From positions 434,001-498,000 of the forward strand of contig VZTJ01005673.1 in NCBI GenBank assembly GCA_013397795.1: a DNA stretch of 64,000 nt. Reading direction: 5' to 3'. Shown here one piece after another: positions 24,186 to 38,406 of this stretch. The DNA is from Orthonyx spaldingii (Eukaryota; Chordata; Aves; Passeriformes; Orthonychidae). The notes below the pieces were generated by a model that made no database searches, had not been told where the DNA came from, and saw only the letters and a program-made list of their open reading frames with translations. The number at the start of each line of letters is the position of its first letter. Within the stretch, counting starts at the first letter, position 1. The position numbers were made by a program, and so were the translations under genes.

Positions 24186-27100
24186 TAGGAGGATTTCACA
24201 AAAAGATGCAGCTGACACCAGTAACGAATGTGCCAACATTTAGTACAGGCAAGGATGGCAGATCAGTATTTATATAGGGATACGTGTTTCACAACCAGAG
24301 ACTTTTTCCTTGCAATTGCACTGTGGTATGTTCTTCAAAGACTGTGTTTAGCCCCTTCTTAAAAGAGGAGGACTGGGCAGAGAGGTAAGTGTTAGATAAA
24401 CAGAGCTCCTGACCTGTGTTGGAAACATCTGCATAGTAGTTCCTGGTAGTAGTACAGATGATCAGAGTATAATTGCTTTTGAATACCACATACAAGAATA
24501 AATCACTGTGTTGTCTTTTATTTCACTGTTGCAAAGACTTTGTAATCAAGAGCATTTCCTAGTGTGGAAACAGAGGTCATAAAGGGAGAGGAGATTTAAA
24601 GCAAGCATATAATGGCTTTTATGATGCACCTGACCTTGACTGCACAAAAAACCTCAGAAACATTGGCTTTCATGGAAAAGCAGGAGCTCTTTTGTTTTAA
24701 ATTATCAGAATGCTGATCTGTGCATCCTGATACCCAGGAATATTTCAGAACAATTTATAGGTAGAGGTGAATTTATGTGTTTAAGCAGGGAAGAAAAAAA
24801 GAAGAAATTCATTAAACTCATCCCAAATCTCAAATCAAATGTATTTTCTCATTAAAGTTTAACCTGTAATGGTTATTAACATAATACATCATCAGCTGTC
24901 CAGCAGATACAAGTGATTGGTAATTATTTAATAGCACTCAATGTTTATCATGCTTTATACTAGATAAATTTAGGTGAGAAAACGCCAAAATGTCTGACCT
25001 TGTAAGAAGACCATGAAGGGTGGAAGGGTGGTGCTAGGACAGCAGCTCCTCTGTATTACAGAAGACAGTATCCTCCCTGCTCTGACACCTCAATAACAGG
25101 AGGCTAGTTTGGGAAAAATGAGGAAACACAATTCAGAGGAAAACATATAGAGGAAGCGGAAAACGCACAAAATGCCACGAAAAAGAGCTAACGAGAAGAG
25201 AGACTCTAGCAGGCAAGAAAGAAGGATGCCCTCATGGCGGTTTTGAGAAGAAGGACAGGAAGAGACACTGGAGAATATGAACTGAATTGCTCTCATTTTC
25301 AGCAAGGCAAGGGAGATCATGCACAGATGAGAACACGACACCAGATCAGGTTTCTGACTGGCTGCAGTTACTGTCTCTCTCAGCAGTAGGTGTTTGACGA
25401 ACACCCCAAACCATCCCTGCTCTCTGCAGAGCAGCCACAGCTCAGCCTTGATGCACGGGTAGGTTTCCCTCAAGCACCATTAAGAAATGTGTTCCCTGTC
25501 TTTACTCCTTTCTTCCTTTGGCCTTATGTTGGAAGATACTAATTCAATTCCTATCCCCATCTAGGGTTGGATTTGCTTCTCGTGACATCAGCCTGGGTCT
25601 AATGCTGGCCACCACACTGCACCTCCTCCTCTCATCTATACAGAAACCTGGGGCTGCACTTCCACCACACATGGTGATGTTGCTGTTTGCTATAAGCACC
25701 TTCTGGACTAGGCTGCTTGGTAGTGTTTTGTTTACTGAGAGCTCCTCTGCATTTCATAACCTTTGTCTCCAGTCTTGATGGCTCTTGTTGAGCAGAATTA
25801 TTTAAAGTATCTGTAGAGGGAGAAATAGGTTGACATCAGAGAAGCATGAAAAGCATCCCAACACTCATGTTGAAACAAGTGCCACAGCTCTTTGTGGCCA
25901 TGTTAACCCTTGATGCCTTTAGGGTGGTGCAGCTTTGTGGGTTGTGTGGGAACACCTCTCTCCTGGCATCTGGCCTCTGTCCTGGGCAATGGGAGCTCAG
26001 CACAAGCTGAGACCAATCCTGCAGGAAAATCAAAATACATTGCAGTATGGAGGCAGTGGAAGACATAGGAAAATGCTTGCTGGGCTTCCCTCTCCCCTCA
26101 GTCCCACTGATCTTCCTAGGCCCATCCTCAGTGCTATGTTGTGCTGGATTATCCCCCGAGGAAGTGAGGATGGCCAGTGTCTGGGAGCAGGGTTTCAGTC
26201 TCTCTCCTCACTGATGCTCCTGCAGTAACATACTGCCCCTTCAGATGCTCTTACTGCATTGGTCTGACAACTTCCCTGGGAGCCCTCCCCCAGGGAATAT
26301 CATATCCATTGCCTGAACACCAGGTGTCACTGAGGCCCTAAGGTAACATTTCCTTGTTATTTATTTCAGCTGATATTTTTCAGTTATTTTGTTGAAAATA
26401 TCATGGGTTTTTTCAAAAATACATGTCTCCATTTCTGTCAAAGTGATTTGTAGAAATACACAACACAAAAATACTCTCCCACAAGCAGTACTGAAACATA
26501 ACTTGAAAGAGAACATGCAGTAAGTGCCCAGAAGCCTTCTTGATGTTTGTCATATTAAAGCAGCTATCTATAAAAGCAAGCCTTGTCCCAGCAGCTGCTG
26601 AAAGAGCAGATCGCTTCAGTGAAGAAACCTTTTCTCAGAATAATGATCAGAAATGTATTTATGATTGGACCAGAAGTGTACTTTTGTTGCAGAATTGTAA
26701 TAACATTGCTGACTGTTGAGATGCAGGATCCTCTCAAGGGAAAGGTTATATGTTAATCATTCATGGTATAATGTGAAGAAACCAGGTCATAAGGAGACTG
26801 AACATGTTCTAAAAATAATGTAATCTGGTGGAGAAATGAAGAAGTCTGCAAGATGCAAAATTAGAGGACACTCTGACTTGACTCTTTAGTCCTTTGAAAT
26901 TGAAGATCCCAGATCAAATTCTGACTGGGTCTTTAGGAGTAAAAGAACTGAATATATAAAGGTGGCGTCCTGGGTTTAACTTTTAATTGAGTGAGACTCT
27001 ATACCCTGCCCACCAATGTTCAGTAAGGGTGACCTTTTTTACTGACTCCACTGGGCTTTTAGGCAATTTGAGATATTTGGAAGTGGCTTGTCTGTACGTA

Positions 27101-27395
27101 AGATGTCTGAAGTCTTTCAATTGTCCTCACTTTTCAAGGATGCCTATTGGCAAAGCACCTGCGTTTCTGGGTCCTCTGTATGCAGGGGAGCACTGAGGTT
27201 CAGGGAGCTGCAGAGTAAAGATGGGGACACCTCACTGCTGTTCTCAGCTGCCTGAGGGTGATAAGGAGGAGGATGAGCAGCATCTTCTTGGCGTGGCACA
27301 GAAGAAGACCAGCAGGTGCAATGAAAGTACAAATGCATAAGTTGCAGCAAAGGAAACTCAGATTAAATGCATGGGAAAAAATCCTTTACAATGAG

Positions 27396-27555
27396 AGCAG
27401 TCAGAGACTGGCATAGGCTTTCCAGGCAGGCTGATCTCCATCCTTGGAGGTGTTCAACTGCTCAGGGCCTGAGCATCCTACTGTAACTTTGAAATCAGAC
27501 TTGCTGTGAGGTAGGTGCTCTCCAGAGGGTCCCTTTATCCCAAATTATTCTGTGG
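27396..27555 (+). mobile_element. CR1 retrotransposon 3'-end fragment
   Basis: The order of motifs matches the CR1 3' UTR in plus orientation: a diverged ACTGGCATAGGCTTTCCAGG, then TCCATCCTTGGAGGTGTTCA, then CTCCAGAGGGTCCCTTTATC, ending in AAATTATTCTGTGG like the CR1 tail. It is old and diverged, and 5'-truncated as usual for CR1. Confidence 0.75.
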
Positions 27556-30500
27556 TTGTGGCAGTGCAGAAGGACAGAGGGAACAGACATCTGAGATCTA
27601 GTTTACAGGGGCAAAGCAACTGTGATAAATTCACTACTCCGAAAATTGGAATGGAGTGCCTTGAACTCAGCTCAAGCCAAGCACACCTGAACAGGAATTG
27701 CTGGAGTGGAAGGCTGGTGACAGCTTTGTAGCATATGAACTTTGCATAGATGAATTCTGAGAGTGACTGAGAGAGAGCCTGGTTTGTAACCAGCACTACT
27801 GAACTATCCATTAGTAACCTAGTGGTGCTTATTTGTTCCTCTCTCCTACAAGGATCCAGTCAAATAGAGGAACAAGCCTTAAAGAAAGGCAAGTTATAAA
27901 GAAAAAAGAGACAACAAAGCTGGAAGATAAATGTGTTGCACACTTGGGGATAAGGAGAGAAAATGTTGCCAAGGGCTTGCAGGTGATGGTTTTTTGGAAT
28001 TTGTTTCACCTGGGAACAACCTGCTATCTCCTCCTGAGGAAAATAATGGCATTTATCAAAGATACGTTGGTCTTCTTCATCAGTGTTGTGTCAGATTGCA
28101 CCTGGGAGATGGTGCTGCTCTTTGTGACAGAATCTGGCTGATGGGACCTACAGTTCCTTCTGTTACTGATTACATGGTGTGCTAAACCATGCATGTCAAC
28201 TACTCTTACACTGGCACGCCTCTCAGTGTCCTGACTGTCAATACTTGCTGTCTCCAGGCTTTAAGTGGTGCAGAAGACAACTTTGTTCCTGCCCTGGGAC
28301 ACTTTGTCCTCCTGCTCTGTCAGAGCCCCGCGGGAACATTGCTGACTCCTTCCTGTAATTGCCTACACATGGCAAAGTCAAAGACTCCCAAGATTAGGGA
28401 GACCAAATCATGTTTGGAGGGGCTTTACCTCTTTTTTTTTTTTCCCTGTATTCTCATTCTATCCATAGACTGTCAAATATACAGATCTTTATCAGTTTAA
28501 TACTGTTAGGAAAGTAAAAGCACATGAAAGAGGACAGAGGGAAGAAAAAGGGCAGGGAGGGGGCAGTTTGGGTGCGGTGCGTGCTCACCCACGAGCACAG
28601 AGCTTGAAGTGACTCACTGATACAGCAAGGCTGAGGCACGGGGAACCTCTCCAACATTTCCAGCTAGCGAGATCATTTATTGTAGTGAAATGATTCAGTG
28701 ACCTTAAGAAGCAGCCAGAGGCTTTCTCTGGAGACTGCTGGAGAGGCAAAGTAATCTAAGAGATGGGAAACTGCACTGAATACATTTTTTTCTCAGTCTT
28801 GTTAATGATCTCAGCATGCACAGCTCATTTCAGCCCTCTGAAAATAGTTGGCAAGTTGTTCTTGAGATTTTCCAATCATTTTAGGGCTGGTGCTGGTTAC
28901 CACTGAAGAGTATAAGACATATTTTAGCTGTGTAGTGTTAACTTCCCAATGTGATTTATGAGACCTTTTGTAACATAGGTGTCCCTTTCTTATTTATTAC
29001 GGTCACTACAGAGCACTTTCCTCTAACAAAATGGAAGTCAAAATCCACCTTAAGGCAAAACTAGAAAACCACTGTGTATTTGGGCATAAACTGCACACGG
29101 CTTAGAGCAGAAAGGAGCAATTCAGACAAGCAGTGGATTTAGGTGACTTTTAAAGTTTGTTACTCCCAACTTTAAAATTCTGGAATGTTTTTTAAATTTC
29201 ATGCAGCTGTACTAAAGCTGTGCTGAAGGCACAGCACATGAAATGGGAGCTAGTAACATCCAGAACAAGCAGAGAGTGTCTGTTCAGAGAACAATTTCAG
29301 CACCTTAGACATGTCCCTTTCAAAACTGTGCTTAGGAATTGTTGTTTAAAATTCCCACACAGTTCAAATGGGAATTTGCCCCTTGTGCAGCTCAGGTGTC
29401 ATGGTGATTCCTGGAGTCGTGCTGGAGCACCCACAGCATTGTGGTGATGGTCCTCTGTCCCATCTCTGTAGAAACTGCTGATTTCTCAATATCCTGAAAG
29501 TCAGGCCAAGTCTTCTGCTGTCTGTAGACTACAGCAAAGCTCTGATTTCATACTAATGAAGAGCCAGTATCAAGAAATGGATGCAGGAAAACTACATGGG
29601 CTGCTGACTGCCCCACAGCATTTTAGCTGGGGATACTTACTGGGGCTGTTCAGTCAAGGAAGGGTTTGTAGGTGGCTGGAAGTCTCTTTACCTTGTGAAC
29701 TATTCCCATGCTTTATCAAAGACAGGGACAGAAAACGGACGGGAGCAATGTGTAAGGGCATGTTGTGCATCCTGCACAACACCCTTTCCCATCTTGTCCT
29801 CTGTTTTCCCTCTGTGTTTCATAACATGGTGGGTATGATACTAACAATAGATGTTTATCCCAAATCCAGCCATTTATTTTATTATTTTCCCTAAGAAGTT
29901 GTTTGTTCTGAATGAGTGATTCAACCTTTTTTTCTCCTTTTGAAGGGTTTGCTGAACGGGAGTGAAAGAGGCAGCTTCAACTTTGCGTTCCAAGTAGTTT
30001 CATGTTTCTACTTTTTTTTTTTCTGCTGTTATGTGACTAATAGATGTTGTAATGGTTGCTATAGTTGGCTGAAAAGTTGCTTTGCACAAGCTCTTTGTAT
30101 ATAGATAAGTGAATTTTATGGCTTAAAAAAAAAAAGCCTTGGTGAGTTCAGCTATTGGTGACAGCAGCAGCTTCCGCCTCTGGAATGGTCACTCACTAAA
30201 GTTCCACCCAATCCTCACTTTCCACATGTGCCTCAGAGAAGCTGCATGACCAAGTCTTAATGCCAGGAGCCAGTATTGCCCCTTTTCTTGATGTTGCTTT
30301 TTGCTGTTTTTCTGTACAAAACCTTCTAGGGATTAATTTCTGTGATTTGACTGTCTTAAGGGATCAATATATATTAGAAATTTTGTGTGCCCAAATATGC
30401 ACAATAGCAGCAAAGTTTAAAGATATCATTTTTATGCCCAAGGTAATTTATAAGAGCATCCCTTGCTTGTACCTACTTAAAACTTAGATATTTCAAGTAT

Positions 30501-33500
30501 TTTACATTTTAAATGAGGAGGAGGAACAGCAAAATCAAGCATGTAAAGAGCAGCTATGAATGGAAATCATAATTTGCAAAGCCAGAAGACCAAACCATAG
30601 TCAATATATGCGGAGAGAGGACTCACCAGGTGAAGAGGGGATAGTGAGAATTTGTTTCTAAGCAGGTGCAGATAGTGAGCTCTTGAGGAAGGTATGAAAA
30701 CTGCTTGCAGTTAGAGCACTAGGACATTATTTTAGCAGCACTCTTCAAGTTGTAGTTCTTCATATAGACCTTTCCAGATCAATTTGCTGTCTTTGTCAAG
30801 GTAAATTGGAGTCATGCACATACTGTGGAAGGAATGTACAAGAACATCCCAACTTTCTGTGTCTTTCTCACTTTGCAAGAACTTCTGCTTTAGGAGCTTT
30901 GAAGGTAGTTGGGAAGGGGGAAGGGTGTATAAAGCAATTTTCTCTTGTTTACCAACAACAATTAAAAACAGGCTTTTTTGCCGCAAAATTAGATGCTCCC
31001 AAAAAAAGCAAATAACTAAAAGGCAGCTAGAAGAGAGGTAATTCAGAAAACAGCAGTAAAATTATTTTGGTCTCAGTGCTTTGAAGTGAGCTGTACAGCA
31101 CCATGGGTCCATTGTTTCCATAAGGTTAAGATGTATAAATAACACCATAAAATAAATAGGAGTTCCTGCCATAGGTTGTGGGTGTCCCTGCAGGCTTCTG
31201 CCCAGATGCACAGGTTCCCTGTCTGCTGCTGCCCCTCATTTGTTGCCTTCCTGCTTCAGATATCCCCACAAAGCCAAGGTCTGGGTTTTCAGGCCAGTCA
31301 ATGACAACTTGTTTCTGGTCAATGCACACTGTGCTATAACTTCTGTCCTTGGTCTCTGCTTTTCTGCGTCGATGCTGGCAGCAAGGTCCCTGGGCCTGTG
31401 GCACCAGGACCACATGGCACAGTGCCCTCCCTCACTGCTGTCACAGATAAGAGTCCAGAGACTTTCATTCAGTGAAGTGCAGAAAAAGCTGCTGGGCTCC
31501 TCCTTCATGAAGGAAAAATGAACAAGCAAAGTGCAGAGAAAACAAACAACAGGCATGTCCTTCTGTGCTGAGAGGAGCACAAGGTATAAGGAAACCCAGT
31601 GGTACTCACCAAACCCCTGCTGCAGTTTGTGCCACAGCACGAGAGCAGATACGTAGGCAATCACTGGAGTGTGGCATCGGATTACCCAAACATTGCTGCA
31701 CCGTGTTATTAGATATGCTGAAAACTGTACTGTATCTAGTTTCAAATGCACAGTCCATCTTCTGAGAGGGCAGGGGTTTGTTTGGAGCAGTCTCAGAACA
31801 ACCTGCAATACCATGCCGCCCATGTGGATGGGCTTTTACAGCAAGGCTGGTCTGACATTTGCCCACCTGAGCAGAGACAGAAAGAAATTCTCCTGTCACG
31901 ATGCAGTGTCAGACATAAAAACTAGAGTCAGCAGAACTAAGTAACCTTGGCAGAGCAACCCGGTGATGCAGCTGCACAGCTTCCAGTACCTAACCAGCTA
32001 CCTTGCTTTATGGAGGCATACCCACTTTTTGTGAAGTGGGAGATCAGGTTGCAGGAGTGCCTGATAAGTTAGTCATTCTACAAACATGATTCAGTCAAGG
32101 CAAGAGGGGAGGTCAGCCTCAGAGATATAGAAAAAATCAGGCATCTTGGGCTACAGTAGACACTGTACTGTGCAGTCTCCAGATAGCTGGGGGATAGGTG
32201 AGTGTGAATGGAGAAAGAAAGTGAGGCAAGGAACATGACGTGGGGAACAATGCTGCTGTCACCACTTCTAGAAAATTAATCTGCTAGCATGTGAGGACCT
32301 TAGCTGCAGTAGAGAGTCCATTGTATTTTCAGAGAACAAGGTGTTTTCTTGTGCAGTTGGATTACTGGAGTTACAGGTGTCCTAATATGAATTCATACTG
32401 CCAGTGACACAAGGTCTGCAATGTGGCTACCACAGCTAGAACCAGGAGAAAATACAGGGAGCATGCACGGGCAAATGTGGGGGTGAATTCCCATCCACAG
32501 GGGCATTGTAGGTGTCAGACCAGCTCAGAAGCCTAAGAAACTCAGTTGTGTTCCTTGTCCTGGAGGAGATACAATAGCAAGGACAGGTAAAACTTATAAG
32601 AAGGCAGATTTTCTCAAGCTGGTCTTGAGAAAGAAATAGCTTAGACATGCACTAGTGTGATAGACGAACACCGAATGAGAAAAGAGCATGCTGGCCATAA
32701 TATTGATAAAGAAAGATGCAATAATTACTACCTGATCAGTACAGGCAGGGACAGACGTATCTGTCTGGATTTGGCTTGTTACCAGTTTCCACAAGGCAGA
32801 AGTGCAGCTGGCCCTCATTAAGGATCTACAGAAATAATTGCTAGGGATTGACTGTATGAAGGCCAAGGAGAAAATTTTTGAGGGTATTGAAGCAGCTTTT
32901 GTTGCGTTGCAGCAGATGAGACCAATGGCATGGAGGGAGCTGAGAAATTCCAAGGTGTGACAAAACAATGTCAGGAAGCTACACCAGACTGCCAAACCTA
33001 GGCTTATAGCTGGGCTTCTTCTCTCCCAAAACCAACAGAGAAAGGACCTGGAATCAGACAGATAATCAAATGTAATCTGGCACTCCTCAAATTGTAAAAG
33101 TTCTGATCTTGTGTCACTGTTAAAATTTCCACCAGCCTGCTGGATACTGAGCCCAACCTGAAAGGAAGAGTTGCTATGATTTCTCAGGAGTAACGCAATC
33201 TATGCTCTGTCGCAAAGCAAGTGACCAGAACAAAGCTCAGTTCCCCACACACAGTGCTCCTTTCAGTGCCCAGGCTGTGGAAAAGTTCTTCTCATTCTTG
33301 AAAGTATGGCAGACCAAATTATTTAAAGTTTTACAGTTCTGCCTGAACACTTGAATCTGAGAGATATCATAGTCCGTAGAAAGAGGAACACATACAGGAT
33401 CTCCACAGCAGCTGATTATACCAGAAACTGGCTGTTCAAAGCTAGGGCATGGTTAATTGATAGGAATTTATTTTGGACTTACCTGCAGCTGAAGATGAGT

Positions 33501-33729
33501 GCAGTATATATGATACTCCACCTGACCATGGAGAAAAGCAGAGCATGCTGTCAGAGATATCAGAAATGAGTCAGTTTCAACAACACAAAAATTAGAATGC
33601 GTATTGCAGCAACAGAGTGGGAACAAGGAAAACAGCAATCATAGTGACATACCAAATTCCTGTTCTGAAGCAGAGGGACATGAAAGACAACTCATTTAGC
33701 AATTACACATTCTTTAGATCACAAAAGGG

Positions 33730-33775
33730 AAAATCACAGAATTGTAAGGAAGAGAAAAGCACCCCATTCAATAAG
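33730..33775 (-). mobile_element. Possible very short CR1 tail remnant
   Basis: AAATCACAGAATTGTAAGGA followed by AGAGAAAAGCACC is reminiscent of the inverted CR1 tail (AATCATAGAATC...GGAAAAGACC). It is too short to be secure. Confidence 0.2.
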
Positions 33776-36700
33776 TGAGTGTCAATCCATGAAATGAGAT
33801 TTTGCATGCACGTGATGTTCATGTCAAGCAGAACTGCAGAATTAAATATATTTGTACCAGATGCAAAGGCAAGATGAGAAATGGAATATCAGATCAAGAG
33901 ACAAAAGGAGTGAATGCCTTAGGTTTTGAAAACTAGCTAAATAAAAAAGTAGAATGTCCATAAACTAACTTTTAAATTGCATCATAATACTGTCACTAAG
34001 ACACTGTAATTTTTAAACATGACCCACAAAAAGCGTTCCAACTAAAATTTTAGATAATTCATAGAAACCAGTGATTCCAGCTAAAGCATGTGAATTTATG
34101 ATCTTAGTGAAAAAAGCCACAAAAACAAACCAACAAACCCCACAAAACAGGACAGATCGTTCATACAGTCAGAAAGATGAACAAGTTAAACCAAAGTTTT
34201 ACCCAGACCTAAGTTTTTTACAGCATCACAACATTAATGCTGTTATATTGCCATGGTGGTTTTGCATCTGTGGAATAGCGACCATGAATTTTACCCAGGA
34301 AGTTAATATGATATATAAAACATCACATGTTTTGCAGAGTGTCTGATATGTTACGACAAAAAAATTAAAGAGGTCAATAAAGTAAATAAAAACTCTAGAT
34401 TTCACTGCCAAAGAATTATAGCTCACAGCTTTAATAAAGAGATACCAAGAAATAAAGTGAAATATGTATTTGCACACACTCAAGCATTCTAAACAATCAT
34501 TAAAATAAGCTCAGGCCTCAAACCTTTCACTTGGAGCTATGTTCTTCACATGGCAGAAAAAGACTCATTCTTAGCATTTGATATTAAAGCACTGTCCTGG
34601 AGAAAAGAAAAAAAAAAATAGCAGATTATTGATACTATTCTGTTCAACAGTAAGTAATTCAACTACCAGGCTCTCAGATGACAACACTTCTTGGGAGCTA
34701 ATGCATGGATGAATACCATTTTCCTCAAGAGGAAGGACTGAGAGGCCTGGCAAAAATATTTACTCTATGTGATACACATGTGTAGACATGAACCTCATGT
34801 GGGAGAGCCTCTCATGCCCCCAGCTGCGTCTCTCTGCAGGAAATAGCCAGAAAAGTAAAATAGAAAATGAAAAATGAGAATATTGCAGCCAAATGACTGT
34901 TCCATTGACACAGAGGCAAAACTGAGATGGTTGCAGGCTGTTGAGTAAGACGTGTTCAAGAAATTACCATCCCAACAGCAGGATTTGGATACCCCCTCAG
35001 TAAGGTGCTACGACAGTCCATGTGTCCATCCCTGGTCTGTGCAGTACGGGCAGGAATACACAGCACCTCCCAAGTGCTCTGGCAGAGCCACCCTGAGTGT
35101 CTGTACTGAGCAGTGGCCTGAGCCCATGACAGCAGGAGTGATGCAAGATACATATTTGTAGCCTGAGAAAAAAGAGGCCAAGGCATTAATCAGTGTTTGA
35201 GCTTTGACGTGAACTCTGTGCTAATCTGTCTGGTTTACAATCCGTGGTGTAGATATGTCTGTGTTACATGATGTGACCGCCAGAGAAGCCTGCAGACTAT
35301 GTCACCTGAGACAGCACTCTAGAAAGAGGATGTTTGCAAAAGGTAGGAAACCAAAACCTTTTTTAAAAAAACATTTTAAAAAAATGGTTCAGTGAATGTG
35401 ACTGAAGCAGCAAAGTCAGGAGAACTACACCACCTACAACTGGCTACTTATCCAGAGCAGTCCAGAATTCAGAAGCATGGTAACTGAACAAAAATATGAG
35501 CTCATCAGCTGGTTCAGATCTCAAGGGATATTAAAACAACAGTTTTGAGAAAAGAATTAAAGAGAAACAAAGGACAAACAAAACCAACCAAGGGCTTAAA
35601 AGTACTTCCATCTTAAACTATGTCTATTTTCCTTCTAAGACTCAGACCAGAGGGGAGAAGCTTTCACTTCTGAATACTGAACGGTGAGGACAGCATAAGC
35701 ATTTCAATTTATGTTGAATATAGAGGCAGCCAACTTGAGGATATGTCAGGACAATCTGAGAACAAAAGCTTGTCTCATTGCTTATTGCAAATAAGCAGCA
35801 TCCCTAGTGCATTTTTTCACAGGTGGAAACTGTCTTCTCATTATAAATGACATATCTATTTGAAGTGAGTTTATGCTCCTCATCTGGCAGATAATCATAT
35901 TGCTTCATCCTACTGCCATAGTTATCAAATAGAAAGGCTGAACTGCAAGATAACATTGTTATTTTTAAGTTTACAGAAAGTATTTGAAAAAAGAAAAAAT
36001 GTCAGGCCAGTCTGGAGCAATATTCCTCAAGGAGCATCAGTAGCATCTTGGTATAAACATGCACATTCCTTGGTTCCTGTGGAGCAGCACCATGAAACTC
36101 TGCAGTAATAAAGTTGACAAGAAGCATGCAAAGGTAAGCAGCTGCAGTGGAGGAGAGGCAGGAGAGCTCCCACCAGCAGGGTGCAACTTTCAGCATCAGA
36201 GAAAATCATGAACTTGAGGCAAGGCACAAAGGCAGCCATGGAAGATAGCCCAGCATAAGCTGTTGGTGGGACAGGTAACTCTGCCCATGTAAAGCTCCAC
36301 TGACTGCAACTGACATCACTTAAAGGTTGTCATCACTGAAAGATGACACCAAAGAGCAAAAGAAAGACTGTTGGTAGCACTGACTAAAGCACTTTCTTTG
36401 TGTGCTGGTAAAACAATACAAGAAAGGAGCCTGACCTGGTGACTGCTCTGTGACAGGCGACACCCACGACATCCAGGGGTTCCTGCTGCCAGCAGAGCCC
36501 TGCAGCAGAGCCTGGCAGCCGGACAGCAGTGGGCAATCCCTGCAGGGACAGCTGCTTCACTCGGGCGCTGCTCTGCAGGATTCGCACAGCCCTCTCCAGA
36601 GCAGGAGCCTAAGTGCAAGAAGCCTTTTACAACTCCAGGCCTTTTTCCAGTCCTCAATCTCTTGTTGTAGATGGCTGCGGAAGAACTGCTGAAATCTGTC

Positions 36701-37842
36701 TGTGGTTATGGTCTGCCAGACTGTCCTTCCAAATAAGATCTTGCAGATGATATTGAATTAATTTAACCTATAGGCTCATGTAAATTTGTAATACACACAA
36801 TTTCTTTTAAAAATTCATAATCCTTTTCCTAAGTGGTCAACACCAAGTACTTATAAGGAAAATAGAAGAAATCTTCCAAATCCTTGCTAGTTAACTCATG
36901 AAATATATAGCTCAATATCTCTTTCTAAATGTATTGTAACATATCTCAGATGTTATATAGAAATAAGAATTAAATAGTGGTTCTCCAAATATTATTTCTT
37001 TCTTATGTTTTTTATTTTCTCTTGCTTGGTGTTCAACTTTAATAACTTATCACAGCAACACTCTGTAGCACAAGAGTCTAGAGAAATAAGTGGTGCAAGG
37101 CTTTGCCTGCAAGTAGTTAAATATATGTGATTCTCTCGAACTTCATTTTTGTGTGTATTATTATGAAATTATCTGTGTCTTTCATTAATCTTTAAGGTAA
37201 TATTTAATTCTGGTTTTAGCTCTATTAATATAGTATAAAGAAGAACTACTCCATTTTCTCTAATGAAGAAAATTAAAAATCAATTTCCAAGCCATCTCAT
37301 TTAGAAAAGTAATTTTAACAGCAATGAGACTATAATTTTGAATTGTGTAACAAATCATTTCATGTTTTAGAGCACACAGTAGTCAAGGATGATTTGTTTA
37401 GCAAATTCAACTCAGTTTTCTAATGCAGCTCCTATTTTGTTTATCCTGACCTTACTATTTCCATTTTCATTGTAGCACAGTTGGAAAATACATGCAGGCC
37501 TGACGTTTCTTACAGATATTTTAATTTCTGATTTATTGTATTCCCTTCTTCTCTGGTCTAACATCTCATTTGAACTTGCTGGTTGCCCTCCCAGTACAGT
37601 GCCCTCAGTTCAGATTCCTGAAAGCACTGTTGCTGACTACCAGGCACCCCTCTGTGGGGGTCTTTTTCCATGGAGGATGTTTTGCATCTTTCTCCCCCAC
37701 AATCTGAGTCACAACATGGGGCAGTGGGGCTCTGACTATGCTGCCAAAGCACCGTGCAGCCAAATGTCTCAAGTGCTGTGCAAATACCCACAAACTCTTC
37801 CTTTAGGGGCGATCATACAACATGAGAAATTAAGATCACAGG

Positions 37843-37905
37843 TATTTTATAAACACGCAAACTAAGGACATGGAGGCTACAACACTTTTCAAGGGCCATA
37901 CATAT
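37843..37905 (-). repeat. Possible MIR-like SINE fragment (minus orientation)
   Basis: TTTTATAAACACGCAAACTA followed by AGGACATGGAGGC and, further on, TTTTCAAGGGCCATA resembles the reverse complement of the MIR core (TTTTACAGATGAGGAAACTGAGGC...CTTGCCCAAGGTCA). It is a weak but colinear match. Confidence 0.4.
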
Positions 37906-38398
37906 ATACAGAGCCAGAAATAACAATAAAATATATTATGCTTTTGAGAGTTTATGAAATAGATTATCAGGCAGATTTTACTTCTCTCACTACTCAGTAG
38001 TCTTTAATAAATCCTTAATTGGCATAACTACAGTGACCTTCCTGAAAACATTGAAACTTTCCCAGTTTCCAGAAAGAGAAAACTGGTTAACTTTTCCTCT
38101 CCTTAGCAAAGGTAACAAAGTTTTTCATGCATGGGATCTTTGAGGATCAAACCCAAAAATATCTCTATATTATCAACTCTGTGTTCAGAACAAATCCAAA
38201 ACAGCCCCGTAGTAGCCACTGTGAAGAAAATGAACTCTACCCCAGACAAAACCAACACAATATTTTGTTAAGCTTGGCTGGTACTGAAATTCAGAGTAGG
38301 GCAGCCACATACGTTAAAGGTTTCAGGGGAAACCTGTTGGTTTTAACAAACATACCTTGGTGGGGTTTTTCCCTTCAGTCTGCCACTGAGGTAGGAAA

Positions 38399-38406
38399 AT
38401 GCGGGT
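38399..38406 (+). promoter_or_regulatory. Exact GCM-family binding octamer ATGCGGGT upstream of GCM1
   Basis: The octamer matches the published GCM consensus 5'-ATGCGGGT-3' exactly. It lies 609 bases before the GCM1 ATG and about 280 bases before a TATA-like box. An octamer is expected to occur by chance at roughly this frequency in 64 kb, although the CpG makes it rarer in CpG-depleted DNA. Function is inference. Confidence 0.35.

Larger units (their letters stand above)
18240..38380. other. Intergenic region between ELOVL5 and GCM1
   Basis: About 20 kb without a recognisable protein-coding exon. It holds MIR-like fragments, one CR1 3' end (27.4 kb), simple-sequence runs (21.99, 22.80 and 23.78 kb), a 14-bp tandem duplication (23.2 kb), a CpG-dense patch (24.0 kb) and a 195-codon open frame on the minus strand (31236-31823) that I do not recognise. 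The stretch 36.7-37.5 kb is strongly AT-rich. Regulatory elements may be present, but none can be called from sequence alone. Confidence 0.6.

Noticed and set aside
32805..32960. Plus-strand stretch with a helical-looking conceptual peptide (KAKEKIFEGIEAAFVALQQM)
   Set aside because: The open run is under 45 codons between stops and has no supporting flanking similarity; it is compatible with chance or a very old repeat I cannot identify.
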